Below are positions 16,129-25,891 of a DNA stretch of 46,082 bases, one piece after another. How positions within the stretch are numbered: position 1 is the stretch's first letter; every line of letters begins with the position of its first letter. The stretch is from assembly GCA_028875125.1 (NCBI GenBank), contig JAPPGC010000005.1, forward strand, positions 1 to 46,082. The letters are read 5' to 3'. The notes below the pieces were generated by a model, which saw only the letters and a program-made list of their open reading frames with translations, made no database searches and was not told the DNA's origin. The position numbers and the translations under genes were made by a program. Origin of the DNA: Bacteroidota bacterium (GTDB lineage: Bacteria; Bacteroidota; Rhodothermia; Rhodothermales; Bin80).

Positions 16129-19100
16129 TTATAACGCGTCAAGCTTTTTGACGATCGCAGAAAGCTCCTCCCGAAGCTGTGCAAGGCGATCATACGCATC
16201 CTGACCAGGACGATAGTCTCCCCGGGAAACAAAACTAGACAAATACCCCAGTTGATCTATGAGCATAGGCTGAGGATAACTGTCCCCTGTCTCCGTCTCG
16301 AGCAATGCGTGTAATCCTTTGAGTGTCTCCGCGTGCGCCGGACTTTCCGAGGTTTCCATCAGCGATTCGATACGCTGAACTGCATCCGCCGCATCGACAC
16401 GAACCTGCGTCAGCTCCAAGCCAAAATCGAATTGTGCCTCGAGGTCGCTCACGCTAACATTGTCGGCAGCTACTCGCGGATCCATTAAAAGCTTGCCTTC
16501 CTGAGAGAATGTGTCTCCGTCTACATTCAGGCGCAAAGTATACATTCCGGGGGGAAGCACTGGGCCGGAAAAACTGCCTCCGCCCGGCATTTCGAACCCA
16601 TTATGACGCAGATTCCACGTGTATCTATGCATTCCTGATCCACGTTCCAAGACCGCCCCAGCAGGACGCCGCGAAACCGGACCTCGCATTCCCTGAACAG
16701 CCGCCGATTCGGGTTGTAACTCTTCAGCTTCAATTTTTCGAACCACCGTACCTTTTTCATTTGCAATCTCCAGGGAGACCTCGCCAACCTGCTCTTCCTT
16801 GAAGTAATAGTCTATGGTCATCCCTGGTCTGGGATATGTAGGTGCAGCAATACCGCCACCCCAACCATATCTCATCCTGTATGCATCACGTATCGGAAAG
16901 AGATGGACCTCAGAGTTGGTGATTTCAGGGGCCATGTGGTGCAATACGGTGATGTTATCCAAAATCCAGAACCCACGTCCCATGGTCGAAACAACCAGGT
17001 CCCCGCGGTGAACTTTCAGGTCGGTGACCGGAGTTACAGGCAAACCCCGCTGAAATCCTTCCCAGGTGATACCGTCATTTAGGGACACGAATAGTCCAAA
17101 CTCTGTTCCCGCATAGAGCAATCCTTCTCTGTCAGGATCTTCACGAATCACGCGTGTCGGGAAATCCTCGGGAATTCCATTATAACCATCTGTCAATAGG
17201 GTCCAAGTAGCTCCAAAATCCGTTGTCCGATAAATGTACGGTCGAAAATCCCCGAGTAAATACCGATATCCCGCTATATAGGCCTTGCCGGCCGCGTGTG
17301 GCGAAGGATCAATCGTTTGAATACGGCCCTCCGGGGGCATTCCAGGTGGCGTAACCTCTGTCCACGTCTCTCCACCATCTTGTGTAACGTGTACTGGGCC
17401 ATCATTTGCTCCCGTCCAGATCACGTTTGCTTCCACAGGAGACACCTCAATCACATACAGCGTACTGTAGTGCTCTTCCCCTGTAATGTCACGGGTAATT
17501 GGACCTCCACTGACTACTTGACGCTCGGGCCTGAAAGCGGTCAGGTCGCCACTGATCGTCTCCCATGTGCGTCCCTCATCTGTGGTGCGGTGGACGAATT
17601 GCGATCCATGGTATATCACGTTAGCATCATGCGGGGAAATTTCAATAGGAACAACACGCTGGAATCGATACGGTAACTCGCGTGGATTGACACCATACAT
17701 GTTGATCCCACCAACATAGTAGGACTGCTCCTGGCCTGTTGCACGATTGTACCGACTGAATCTGCCCTTGCAATTACTGTAAACAATTGTGGCATCTATT
17801 GGACTTGGGACAGAGGGACCGGTCTCGCAGCCTCCAATGGCTTCCCAGTATGCCGTCGGACCACCCGGACGTGAGTCTGGAGGCAGACTTGGAACAGCAA
17901 CCGTAGTGTTGTCCTGCTGACCTGCATAAGCCCAGTAAGGAAACCGCTCATCTACGTCAACCTGATAAAGCTCCGCCGTGGGCTGATTGTGCTGGGTTGA
18001 CCACGTTCGTCCACCGTCTCTCGTGACATTCGCCCCGCCATCATTCGACTGTACAATAATTCGTGAATCGTCTGGGTTGATCCACATATCATGGTTATCA
18101 CCATGCGGGGTGCCGACGCGTGACCATTCTTTCCCACCACTGACGGAGCGCCAAAGTGCGAGGTTGTTTACCCATACTATATCGGCATCTGACGGATCTG
18201 CATCCACGTTGGTGTAATAGAATGGACGTGTCATGAGGTAGCCCTCCGTACTTACCACATGCCAGATAGCCCCATTGTCATTAGATCTGTAGAGGCCTTC
18301 TTCTTCCGGGACGGCTTCTACCAGTGCGTACACCCGACTTGGATCTGCCGGACTTACTGCGAAATCAATTTTACCAATGAGGCCTTGCGGCAAGCCCTCT
18401 GTACTCTTGGACCAGGTCTGACCTGCATCGCGCGAAACATACACTCCATTCTCGCTTCCATCATCCCCACTTATAATCGTCCACGGTTTGCGCTCGGCAC
18501 GCCAGAGCGCAGCGTACACGACCGCTGGATTACCCGGTGCAAGCTCAATATCCACCGCCCCCGTATTCTCTGATACATACAGTACATGCTCCCAGCTCTC
18601 ACCCCCGTCAACTGACTTGAACACACCGCGTTGTGGATTAGGCCCAAATGGATTGCCAAGTGCCGCCACATACACCACCTGTGGATTGGTTGGGTGCACG
18701 ACCACGGAACCAATCTGGCCGGCCTCCCGAAGTCCAATATGCTGCCAGGACTCGCCTGCATCGGTCGACCTATACATGCCCCGACCAATAATCACATTGC
18801 TGCGAATACCGTCTGACCCCGTCCCTACATATACAATGTTAGGATCGGCGTCCGCTACATCAATAGATCCTATGGAACCTGTCTCAAAGTACCCGTCAGA
18901 AATATTTTCCCAACTCACGCCATAATCTGTTGTCTTCCAGACTCCACCGCCAGTTGCCCCCATATAAAACGTGCCGGGATCCGCCCTATGCCCAGTGACT
19001 GTTGTTACGCGTCCCCCGCGTGATGGACCTATGTAGCGAAATTCCAAGTCCTTGAGCAACTCTCCAGTCTGCGCCTCTGCCGCAGCACAGAAGAACATAC

Positions 19101-19143
19101 TAACGAACACTAATAACCGAGTCACTGTGAATCTATCAATCAT
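16129..19143 (-). CDS. Secreted VPS10/sortilin-type Asp-box propeller protein
   Basis: A 1004-residue protein with a Sec signal peptide (about residues 1-24, ending CAAAEAQ). The body is a large propeller with many Asp-box turns: TTDYGVSWE, STDAGESWQ, SVDGGESWE, SRDAGQTWS, TRDGGRTWS, TTDEGRTWE, TQDGGETWT and TTDFGATWT. It matches the family often annotated in Bacteroidota as sortilin/glycosyl hydrolase BNR protein. From about residue 780 on it loses the repeats, with a Gly/Pro-rich Ig-like part (SFSGPVLPPGMYTLRLNVDG) and a helical C-terminal tail. No T9SS sorting tail is seen, so it is probably periplasmic or released. It sits between mmsA and iolG on the same strand with 129- and 156-bp gaps. 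Function unknown; the family is not proven to hydrolyse glycans. Confidence 0.75.
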   Translation of the reverse strand: MIDRFTVTRLLVFVSMFFCAAAEAQTGELLKDLEFRYIGPSRGGRVTTVTGHRADPGTFYMGATGGGVWKTTDYGVSWENISDGYFETGSIGSIDVADADPNIVYVGTGSDGIRSNVIIGRGMYRSTDAGESWQHIGLREAGQIGSVVVHPTNPQVVYVAALGNPFGPNPQRGVFKSVDGGESWEHVLYVSENTGAVDIELAPGNPAVVYAALWRAERKPWTIISGDDGSENGVYVSRDAGQTWSKSTEGLPQGLIGKIDFAVSPADPSRVYALVEAVPEEEGLYRSNDNGAIWHVVSTEGYLMTRPFYYTNVDADPSDADIVWVNNLALWRSVSGGKEWSRVGTPHGDNHDMWINPDDSRIIVQSNDGGANVTRDGGRTWSTQHNQPTAELYQVDVDERFPYWAYAGQQDNTTVAVPSLPPDSRPGGPTAYWEAIGGCETGPSVPSPIDATIVYSNCKGRFSRYNRATGQEQSYYVGGINMYGVNPRELPYRFQRVVPIEISPHDANVIYHGSQFVHRTTDEGRTWETISGDLTAFRPERQVVSGGPITRDITGEEHYSTLYVIEVSPVEANVIWTGANDGPVHVTQDGGETWTEVTPPGMPPEGRIQTIDPSPHAAGKAYIAGYRYLLGDFRPYIYRTTDFGATWTLLTDGYNGIPEDFPTRVIREDPDREGLLYAGTEFGLFVSLNDGITWEGFQRGLPVTPVTDLKVHRGDLVVSTMGRGFWILDNITVLHHMAPEITNSEVHLFPIRDAYRMRYGWGGGIAAPTYPRPGMTIDYYFKEEQVGEVSLEIANEKGTVVRKIEAEELQPESAAVQGMRGPVSRRPAGAVLERGSGMHRYTWNLRHNGFEMPGGGSFSGPVLPPGMYTLRLNVDGDTFSQEGKLLMDPRVAADNVSVSDLEAQFDFGLELTQVRVDAADAVQRIESLMETSESPAHAETLKGLHALLETETGDSYPQPMLIDQLGYLSSFVSRGDYRPGQDAYDRLAQLREELSAIVKKLDAL

Positions 19144-19272
19144 TATTTCTCATCTGGTTGTTAAGCAGCAAAGCCGAGAACGTTTATGTCAGACAATATT
19201 GCCCAACATCGGAAAATCCGTTGAAGACCGTGCTTTCACGTTACTAGGTGGGACTTATAGTATCTGGCAAGA

Positions 19273-20751
19273 TTAGAACTTTCTACTCCAGCCACTCGGC
19301 CATCGCTCCACTACTACCTTAGTCTGTGTATAGAATTCGACCCCATGCCTGCCCTGGGCATGAAGCGATCCAAAAAAACTGTCCTTCCAACCACTGAAAG
19401 GATAAAAGGCCATCGGGGCAGCAACGCCCAGGTTGATCCCAATGTTACCGGCATTAGCCGCATAGCGGAATTGGCGCGCCGCCGCTCCACTACTGGTGAA
19501 CAGGCAGGCCATATTGCCATAGTTCTGGGAGTTAATCAACTCAATTGCACCGTCCAGATCATCCGTGTGCATTAGTCCAAATACCGGCCCGAACACCTCT
19601 GTCTGGGCAAATGTGCTGGCCGAATCCACATTGTCAATGAGTGTCGGGAAAATCCAATTGCCGTTCCGGAAGCCATCTACCACTTTACCGCGACCATCCA
19701 CCAATACATTCGCGCCCTCCCGCTCACTTACGTCCACCAGACCTTCGATGTAGGATTGACTCTCCGGAGTGATTACCGGGCCCATTTCTGAATCTTCATC
19801 CAATCCATACCCAACCCTGCGCGTACGGGCGGCTTCAATCATGGCTTCTGTAAATACGCCCTTTGCTCCGCCGACCGTCACCGCAAGGCTGTTCGCGAGA
19901 CAGCGCTGGCCCGCACAGCCAAAGGCTGAATCCGCTACAATCGTGGAAGTCATGTCCATGACGGCATCTTCAAGCACAACTGCTATGTTCTTGGCCCCAC
20001 CCTGGCACTGAGCCCGCTTACCCTTCGCAGCAGATTGCGCGTACACATAGCGGGCAACCGCCGTGGAACCCACGAAACTAACAGCCTGCGTGCCCGGATG
20101 CTCAATTAAAGCGTCTACCGCCTCTTTACCTCCGTGCACCAATTGCACTACACCTGCAGGCAAACCCACTTCATCTAGTAGACGTACCAGCCAGGCACTC
20201 GTCTGGGGTACTTTTTCGCTCGGCTTAAAGATGAAACAGTTGCCGGTTGCAACGGCGTAAGGCAAAAACCACAAAGGAATCATGCCCGGAAAATTGAAGG
20301 GTGTGATCGCAACCACTACGCCTAACGGCTGGCGGATCATGTGTTCGTCAATCCCACTAGCAATGTCCTCATTATTGTAACCCTGCATCAGGATCGGAGC
20401 ACCACATGCAACTTCAACGTTCTCTATACCACGTCGCAGCTCCCCCCTACTCTCATTGATTGTCTTGCCACATTCCTCAGTAATTGAACGGGCAATCTCC
20501 TCGAAATAATACTCAAGCTTTTCCCTGAAGGCGAACAGATAACGGATCCGATCGGTAACCGGCGTCGCGCGCCATTGCCTGAATGCGGCCCGCCCTGCAC
20601 TTACGGCTGCGCCAACATCGGTGTACGAAGCCATAGGGACATTTGCCATGGTGGCTCCGGTGGCTGGATTAATGACCTTCAGGGCCTCTCCAGACTTGGA
20701 GGGACTCCATTTTCCTCCTATATAGTGATCTAATTCAATTACGTTACTCAT
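19273..20751 (-). CDS. mmsA: CoA-acylating methylmalonate/malonate-semialdehyde dehydrogenase
   Basis: A 492-residue aldehyde dehydrogenase of the MmsA/IolA family. PFNFPGM at 151-157 (oxyanion/CoA region), KPSEKVPQT in the cofactor site, and the catalytic cysteine Cys284 in AGQRCLA, the typical MmsA context. As IolA it turns malonate semialdehyde, the end product of inositol ring breakdown, into acetyl-CoA with release of CO2. The gene overlaps the ABC ATPase gene by ATGA (20748-20751), so it is co-transcribed with uptake genes and iolD. Valine catabolism is the usual alternative role; the location argues for inositol. Confidence 0.9.
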   Translation of the reverse strand: MSNVIELDHYIGGKWSPSKSGEALKVINPATGATMANVPMASYTDVGAAVSAGRAAFRQWRATPVTDRIRYLFAFREKLEYYFEEIARSITEECGKTINESRGELRRGIENVEVACGAPILMQGYNNEDIASGIDEHMIRQPLGVVVAITPFNFPGMIPLWFLPYAVATGNCFIFKPSEKVPQTSAWLVRLLDEVGLPAGVVQLVHGGKEAVDALIEHPGTQAVSFVGSTAVARYVYAQSAAKGKRAQCQGGAKNIAVVLEDAVMDMTSTIVADSAFGCAGQRCLANSLAVTVGGAKGVFTEAMIEAARTRRVGYGLDEDSEMGPVITPESQSYIEGLVDVSEREGANVLVDGRGKVVDGFRNGNWIFPTLIDNVDSASTFAQTEVFGPVFGLMHTDDLDGAIELINSQNYGNMACLFTSSGAAARQFRYAANAGNIGINLGVAAPMAFYPFSGWKDSFFGSLHAQGRHGVEFYTQTKVVVERWPSGWSRKF

Positions 20752-21509
20752 TGTTGTTCAGCAGTGTTTGTCATCCGACCCGACATCATATTGATCACCT
20801 CGTCTCGAGTGACCTCATCCCGCTTAAAATTACCATAACTGCGTCCGCGGTGCAATATCGTGTATCGATCAGCAATTTCAAAAGCATGATATACATTATG
20901 CGTAATGAGAATCACGCCTACGCCGCGATCGCGTGCCTCCGCCACATCTCGCAGTACATTTGCCGATTCTTTTACTCCGAGTGCAGAGGTCGGCTCGTCA
21001 AGGATCAGAATCCGGGCACCGAAGTGTATTGCCCGAGCGATTGCAACGCTCTGGCGCTCACCACCACTCAGCGTTCCGACCGGTTGACTTGTTGTTCGCA
21101 GATCTATGCCAAGCCTGCTGCAGCCGGCACGCGTGATCCGGTCCGCTTTGGCCATATCTAGTCTTCGCAGTACCCCCCAACCTCGTGTAGGCTCGTTACC
21201 TAGGACAAAATTGCGGCTAATACCTAGATGGGGGACCATAGCAAGGTCCTGATACACAGTGGCAATACCCATTTTCAGGGCCTCTCTCGGCGAAGCGAAC
21301 AAGACCTCGTTGCCCTCAATGAATATCCGCCCCTGAGTGGGACGATGTACACCGGAGAGGCATTTAATCAGCGTTGACTTACCTGCCCCATTGTCCCCCA
21401 GAAGTCCCAGAACTTCCCCTGCGCGCAACTCCATCGTAATATCCTGCAGCGCAATGACCCGGCCAAAAACTTTGCCAAGTTGATGGGTTCGTAAGAGCGG
21501 AGCACTCAT
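20748..21509 (-). CDS. Sugar/inositol ABC transporter ATP-binding protein
   Basis: A 253-residue single nucleotide-binding domain with Walker [10 protein letters not shown], signature LSGGERQS, Walker [13 protein letters not shown] and switch His in LITHN. Only one ABC domain is present, like FrcA, rather than the two fused domains of RbsA/XylG. The ATG at 21509 overlaps the permease stop by ATGA; an upstream ATG at 21536 would add nine residues. It energises the permease encoded just upstream. Confidence 0.9.
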   Translation of the reverse strand: MSAPLLRTHQLGKVFGRVIALQDITMELRAGEVLGLLGDNGAGKSTLIKCLSGVHRPTQGRIFIEGNEVLFASPREALKMGIATVYQDLAMVPHLGISRNFVLGNEPTRGWGVLRRLDMAKADRITRAGCSRLGIDLRTTSQPVGTLSGGERQSVAIARAIHFGARILILDEPTSALGVKESANVLRDVAEARDRGVGVILITHNVYHAFEIADRYTILHRGRSYGNFKRDEVTRDEVINMMSGRMTNTAEQQ

Positions 21510-22534
21510 TCCTGCAACGCCTTTCGGCGAATCCAATGATTAACTAATACGGCAATGAGCAACATCACACCAAGAAACACCTGGAACCAATCGGCATCCA
21601 CACCCGCAAAGACAATCCCCTGCCGTACCATCCCAAAGATCAACGCCCCTATCGCAGCTCCAATGGCTGATCCATACCCCCCGGTTAGTAATGTACCCCC
21701 AATCACAACGACAATAATCGCAAAAAACTCCCGCAGTTCACCGCGAAGGACATCTGCCCCACTGAAAGTTACGGCCTGAATAATGCCCACCAAGGAGGCC
21801 GCCAGTGCTGTCATTATGAACATTGTAACCTTTACACGCCGCACTGGAACACCTACACTGCCCGCAGATTTAGCATCTCCCCCGGTGCCAAATATCCAAT
21901 TACCAAACCGCGTTTTAAGGAGTACCCAAGTGGCGACCGCGGTAATCAGTATCCACCAGAGAATTGATATCGGCCAGTCGGCCCCTCCAAGCGTCAATTC
22001 ACTCGCGAATAATGCCTCTGCCGAATTAAATCCGTTCGCTTCCTGGAGCCCACCCAATTGAGTTCGACCTGTAATAAGTCGCGTCAATGCAATTGTCGCG
22101 CCCCTGAAGGCGAAAAGTGTTGCCAATGTCACAATAAAGGACGGTAACCCGGTCCGTACCACAAGTACCCCATTAAAGAAGCCTGCCAGTCCAGCAAATA
22201 TGAAGACTGCGACTACGGCAAGCCATATATTCCAGCCCAAGTGCACACTGAGCACAACAAGAAGCATTCCACTGGCACCAATCATCGAACCGACAGAGAG
22301 ATCAAACTCGCCAGCGATCATCAGCAGAGCTACAACTGATGCCAGGATGCCCAACTCTGCTGCCACCTCCAGATAGGTTGCCGTACCTCTAAGTGAGAGA
22401 AAGCCCTGATCACCAGCCACCAAAGCAAACAACATCCACACAACCAACGCACCCCCCAGCGCGCCTACCTCCGGGCGTGAAAGAAGTCGACGGATCGGAT
22501 GTACCTTGCGCAATCGCTCATCCCGGGAAGCCAT
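21506..22534 (-). CDS. Sugar/inositol ABC transporter permease (RbsC-like)
   Basis: A 342-residue membrane protein with about 8-10 hydrophobic helices, of the ribose/xylose/inositol permease family. The family marks [16 protein letters not shown] and [21 protein letters not shown] are present. The N-terminus starts with a short positively charged cytoplasmic stretch ([16 protein letters not shown]). It begins 2 nt after the binding-protein gene and overlaps the ATPase gene. The inositol locus suggests myo-inositol as substrate, but the sequence cannot separate it from a pentose. Confidence 0.9.
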   Translation of the reverse strand: MASRDERLRKVHPIRRLLSRPEVGALGGALVVWMLFALVAGDQGFLSLRGTATYLEVAAELGILASVVALLMIAGEFDLSVGSMIGASGMLLVVLSVHLGWNIWLAVVAVFIFAGLAGFFNGVLVVRTGLPSFIVTLATLFAFRGATIALTRLITGRTQLGGLQEANGFNSAEALFASELTLGGADWPISILWWILITAVATWVLLKTRFGNWIFGTGGDAKSAGSVGVPVRRVKVTMFIMTALAASLVGIIQAVTFSGADVLRGELREFFAIIVVVIGGTLLTGGYGSAIGAAIGALIFGMVRQGIVFAGVDADWFQVFLGVMLLIAVLVNHWIRRKALQE

Positions 22535-22536
22535 AC

Positions 22537-23496
22537 TCAGCGTGTACCCCGTGCGGTCAATTCTTTTAATCGCCCCACATTGTTCTTCGTGATGAAGCCT
22601 GGTCCTGTCTGCAGGTATTCGTGGGCCAACAGGTTTTCGTTACGGTGGTAGAGCGCCAGGAGTACGACGGGCAGATAACCCTGCATATACTGCTGTTGAT
22701 CAATTGCAAACAGGATCGTGCCAGACTCAATCGCGTCGAGTATTTCGGGGGAGGTGTCAAAGGTCACGAAAATGATTTCCGGGTTATCAATCTCTTCCAG
22801 CGCACGCAGGCATGGCAGCGCACCGGTCGGCCCCAGGGTCATTAGCGCATCAATGGAAGGATCACTGCGGAGCGCTGCCAGTATCCGCTGTGTGGACTCT
22901 GTGGGATCCCCCAGCTCCACTGCCAGCATTTGTACGCTGCTCCCCTGGCTTTCCAGCGCCTCAGAAAATCCTCGGCAACGTTCGTCAAGTGCGAGGTTAC
23001 CCACCTCCTGATTGATACACAACGCATTCGTTATCCCTTCAGCAGCTAATCTCAGCCCTCCCTGATATCCTGCCTCATATTCAGACTGGCCTACATGCAG
23101 CAGACTTCCCAGCCGCGAAGAATGCTCACCGCCAGAATTAATGCTCACGACAGGAATACCCGCCTCGCGGGCTGACGTCAGCCCTGCCTCCAATGCGTCC
23201 GCATCGGGGATGCTAACCACAAGCCCGTTCGGCCGAGAGGCCAGTGCGGCATCAATAAGCTGGGACATCGTCACCAAGTCAAAAGATTCAGGAGCCTGGT
23301 ACAGTACCCTTGTTCCGGTATGTTGCGCAGCATCCAGTGCTCCCCTCTGAACCACACTCCAGAAGGGATCTGAAGCCTGCCCGTGTGTTACAAACACAAA
23401 TCGCAGCGTCGGAGTATCGGTACCAGCGTCATCGGACGCACATCCGCCACCGACAACCCCCAACACGATCAACCAACAAATCAATAACCAGCGCAT
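22537..23496 (-). CDS. Sugar/inositol-binding lipoprotein of the ABC transporter
   Basis: A 319-residue periplasmic binding protein (Peripla_BP_4, ribose-binding fold). The signal peptide ends in lipobox VGGGC (Cys19). Mature part begins with the typical [23 protein letters not shown] and includes [11 protein letters not shown] and [24 protein letters not shown], characteristic of the sugar-binding family. It lies 5 nt after iolD and 2 nt before the permease, so all are one unit. Inositol binding is inferred from context. Confidence 0.85.
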   Translation of the reverse strand: MRWLLICWLIVLGVVGGGCASDDAGTDTPTLRFVFVTHGQASDPFWSVVQRGALDAAQHTGTRVLYQAPESFDLVTMSQLIDAALASRPNGLVVSIPDADALEAGLTSAREAGIPVVSINSGGEHSSRLGSLLHVGQSEYEAGYQGGLRLAAEGITNALCINQEVGNLALDERCRGFSEALESQGSSVQMLAVELGDPTESTQRILAALRSDPSIDALMTLGPTGALPCLRALEEIDNPEIIFVTFDTSPEILDAIESGTILFAIDQQQYMQGYLPVVLLALYHRNENLLAHEYLQTGPGFITKNNVGRLKELTARGTR

Positions 23497-23501
23497 TTGG
23501 A

Positions 23502-25385
23502 TTAGTCCCTAGAAAAGTGATGGCGTTCCTTTACACGCATGGGCTCCCAGTTCACCCTGGCCTCCTGGACAGCCGGCATTGTGCTGACTTCCGCGGGCGG
23601 TACATCCCACCAAGCCTCGTATCCAGATACATCTACGTAGCGATCATTTCGAACATAAATGACGGTGGTCCCCTTCTTTCTGCCTGCTTCCTTGAGCGCA
23701 CTACCAACATCACCAATCTCCTCGCACCTGATGACATGAGCGCCAAGGGAAGCTGCATTTGCGGCAAGGTCAACCGGCAGTGTTCTGACATCTTCATCAG
23801 AATCTCCTGGCAAGATACCGTTTTCGGGGAATACGTACCTGGTTCCGAAGCCCTCTTGCCCTAACGAACGGCTAAGTCCACCAATGCTCTTAAACCCGTC
23901 ATTGTCGAATAACACAATCGTCAGATCGAAGCCTTCCTGGATTGCTGTAACAAGATCACTGGACAGCATCAGGTAACTGCCATCTCCGACAAGGACGTAC
24001 ACCGGTCGATCTGGTGCAGCCATTTTTATACCTAGGCCGCCGGCTATTTCGTAGCCCATTGTACTGAAACCATACTCCATATGATACTGCTTAGGATGTC
24101 TGGCACGCCAAAGCTTATGTAGATCTCCCGGGAGACTTCCTGCTGCACACACCATGACTGCTTCTGGATCACCCGACTCATTAATGACTCCGACAATTTC
24201 ACCTTGACTAGGTAATGGCTTATTGCGGATAGCATATATTCGGTCAACTTCCGCAGACCAGGCCCCCACAAGTGCTTTGCACTCAGATTGGTACTCGTGT
24301 GAGGTCGTCCAGCCTGAAAGTGCATCATTCAACTCCTCCAGTGTCGCCTTTGCATCCCCCGTCAGGGGCAGTGCGCCGTGCTTGAAGGCGTCAAACTCTG
24401 CTACATTTATGTTTACGAAACGTACATCTTCATGCTCAAACAACGTTTTACTTGCAGTTGTGAAATCGCTGTAGCGCGTACCAATACCGATAACTAAATC
24501 AGCACTCTTAGCGATACGATTGGCGGCAAGCGTGCCTGTGACCCCGACTGCTCCGAGGTTGTATGGATCACCGTGCAAGACACTACCCTTGCCTGCGTGA
24601 GTTTCACACACAGGGATTCCTGTATGCTCAGAAAAGCTTCGCAGCAACTCTTCTGCTTCACTGTAAAGAACTCCTCCCCCCGCTATAATGAGCGGCCGCT
24701 GACTCCTCCTGATCCATTCTGTTGCCTGAGCCAGGGCCTCTCGGTCGGGACGATTGCGATGGACCTTCCAAGTACGCTTCCTGAATAGCTCCTCAGGATA
24801 ATCGTAAGCCTCGGTCTGAACATCCTGCGGCAGTGCAAGGGTCACTGCCCCGGTTTCGGACGGACTGGTGAGGACACGCATTGCCTCCGGCAACGCAGTA
24901 ATGAGTTGATCTGGACGATTAATGCGATCCCAGTAACGACTGACCGGCTTAAAGCAGTCATTCACGCTAATATCCTGTGAATGCTCGCTCTCAAGTTGCT
25001 GCAGGACGGGAGCCACATTACGACGGGCAAAGATATCACCCGGCAAAAGCAGTACTGGCAAACGGTTCACAGTAGCTACCGCCGCTCCCGTGACCATGTT
25101 CGTTGCCCCTGGACCAATCGACGTGGTGCAGGCAAATGTTTGCAGACGGTTTTTCATTTTGGCAAATGCTGCCGCCGTATGCACCATCGCCTGTTCGTTT
25201 CTGGACTGGTAGTATCTAAAGTCTTTATTCTCCTGAAGAGCCTGACCGATCCCATTGACGTTTCCATGACCGAAGATCCCCGAACAACCGGCAAAAAACC
25301 GCTGCTCAAAATCGTCACGCGTCACAAACTGATTCTTCAAATATGCTACGACCGCTTGTGCCATCGTACAACGGATTGTCCTCAT
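23502..25385 (-). CDS. iolD: 3D-(3,5/4)-trihydroxycyclohexane-1,2-dione hydrolase
   Basis: A 627-residue thiamine-diphosphate enzyme with the three-domain order of acetolactate-synthase-like proteins. The start MRTIRCTMAQAVVAYL is the usual IolD start; the catalytic Glu is Glu64 (SRNEQAMVHTAAAFAK); the diphosphate-binding motif GDGSYLMLSSDL followed by FDNDGF lies in the C-terminal third. IolD opens the cyclohexane ring of trihydroxycyclohexanedione to 5-deoxy-glucuronate. Length fits the family (about 620-640). It is the first gene of the uptake/catabolism operon. The substrate of IolD is made by IolE, which is not in this window. Confidence 0.9.
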   Translation of the reverse strand: MRTIRCTMAQAVVAYLKNQFVTRDDFEQRFFAGCSGIFGHGNVNGIGQALQENKDFRYYQSRNEQAMVHTAAAFAKMKNRLQTFACTTSIGPGATNMVTGAAVATVNRLPVLLLPGDIFARRNVAPVLQQLESEHSQDISVNDCFKPVSRYWDRINRPDQLITALPEAMRVLTSPSETGAVTLALPQDVQTEAYDYPEELFRKRTWKVHRNRPDREALAQATEWIRRSQRPLIIAGGGVLYSEAEELLRSFSEHTGIPVCETHAGKGSVLHGDPYNLGAVGVTGTLAANRIAKSADLVIGIGTRYSDFTTASKTLFEHEDVRFVNINVAEFDAFKHGALPLTGDAKATLEELNDALSGWTTSHEYQSECKALVGAWSAEVDRIYAIRNKPLPSQGEIVGVINESGDPEAVMVCAAGSLPGDLHKLWRARHPKQYHMEYGFSTMGYEIAGGLGIKMAAPDRPVYVLVGDGSYLMLSSDLVTAIQEGFDLTIVLFDNDGFKSIGGLSRSLGQEGFGTRYVFPENGILPGDSDEDVRTLPVDLAANAASLGAHVIRCEEIGDVGSALKEAGRKKGTTVIYVRNDRYVDVSGYEAWWDVPPAEVSTMPAVQEARVNWEPMRVKERHHFSRD

Positions 25386-25605
25386 CTAAATCACCGATAA
25401 TTGATGCTTTGCTGTTTGCACATGGGATATAAAGTTACGACTGTTTTTCTGTTCATGGATCCGACCTGTATAACTCCGTCAGCCTCTCCGCACACAACTC
25501 CGAGATCCAGCTTGCCCAACAAGGACATGCAAGGATTGGCAAAGCTGGCTACTCTGGAGTATGGAAGATTACCTCAAGCCACTGGCGGCCACCAATAACC
25601 GTTGA
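25386..25605. other. Upstream region of iolD; no gene seen
   Basis: The iolD promoter should lie here, read on the minus strand. No IolR-type operator or clear Bacteroidota promoter could be picked out. A short plus-strand frame from an ATG at 25455 runs to 25598 and is not recognisable. Confidence 0.25.
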
Positions 25606-25806
25606 AAGTACTTATCGGTCGTCAATCTATTCTTTCTGAAGGTAAGCATTACCCCGCAGCCACATAAAAAGACGGGCAAAATCCGCTGCTGGGATTATGG
25701 CAACAAACAGCAGTTCGTGAATATCGTTTATTCCATTTTGGAGGACTTGATCTTTGCCCGAAGGTTTCCCGAAACGGGTACCCCGCTGAAAGATGAAGAA
25801 CAATGA
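25606..25806 (+). pseudogene. Fragment of an unidentified gene (3' part only)
   Basis: The plus-strand frame is open for 66 codons and ends at TGA (25804-25806), with no ATG, GTG or TTG start of its own. It reads like real protein: KIRCWDYGNKQQFVNIVYSI and then LEDLIFARRFPETGTPLKDE. I do not recognise the family. It probably is the tail of a gene whose 5' part has been deleted. Confidence 0.3.
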
Positions 25807-25891
25807 TCCCATATCAATGTGAAAAAGCTGCATGAGGCATCGAGAGTACAATTTCTGGCCTCGGAATGCTCTTGCACCTGAAAACCCCACG

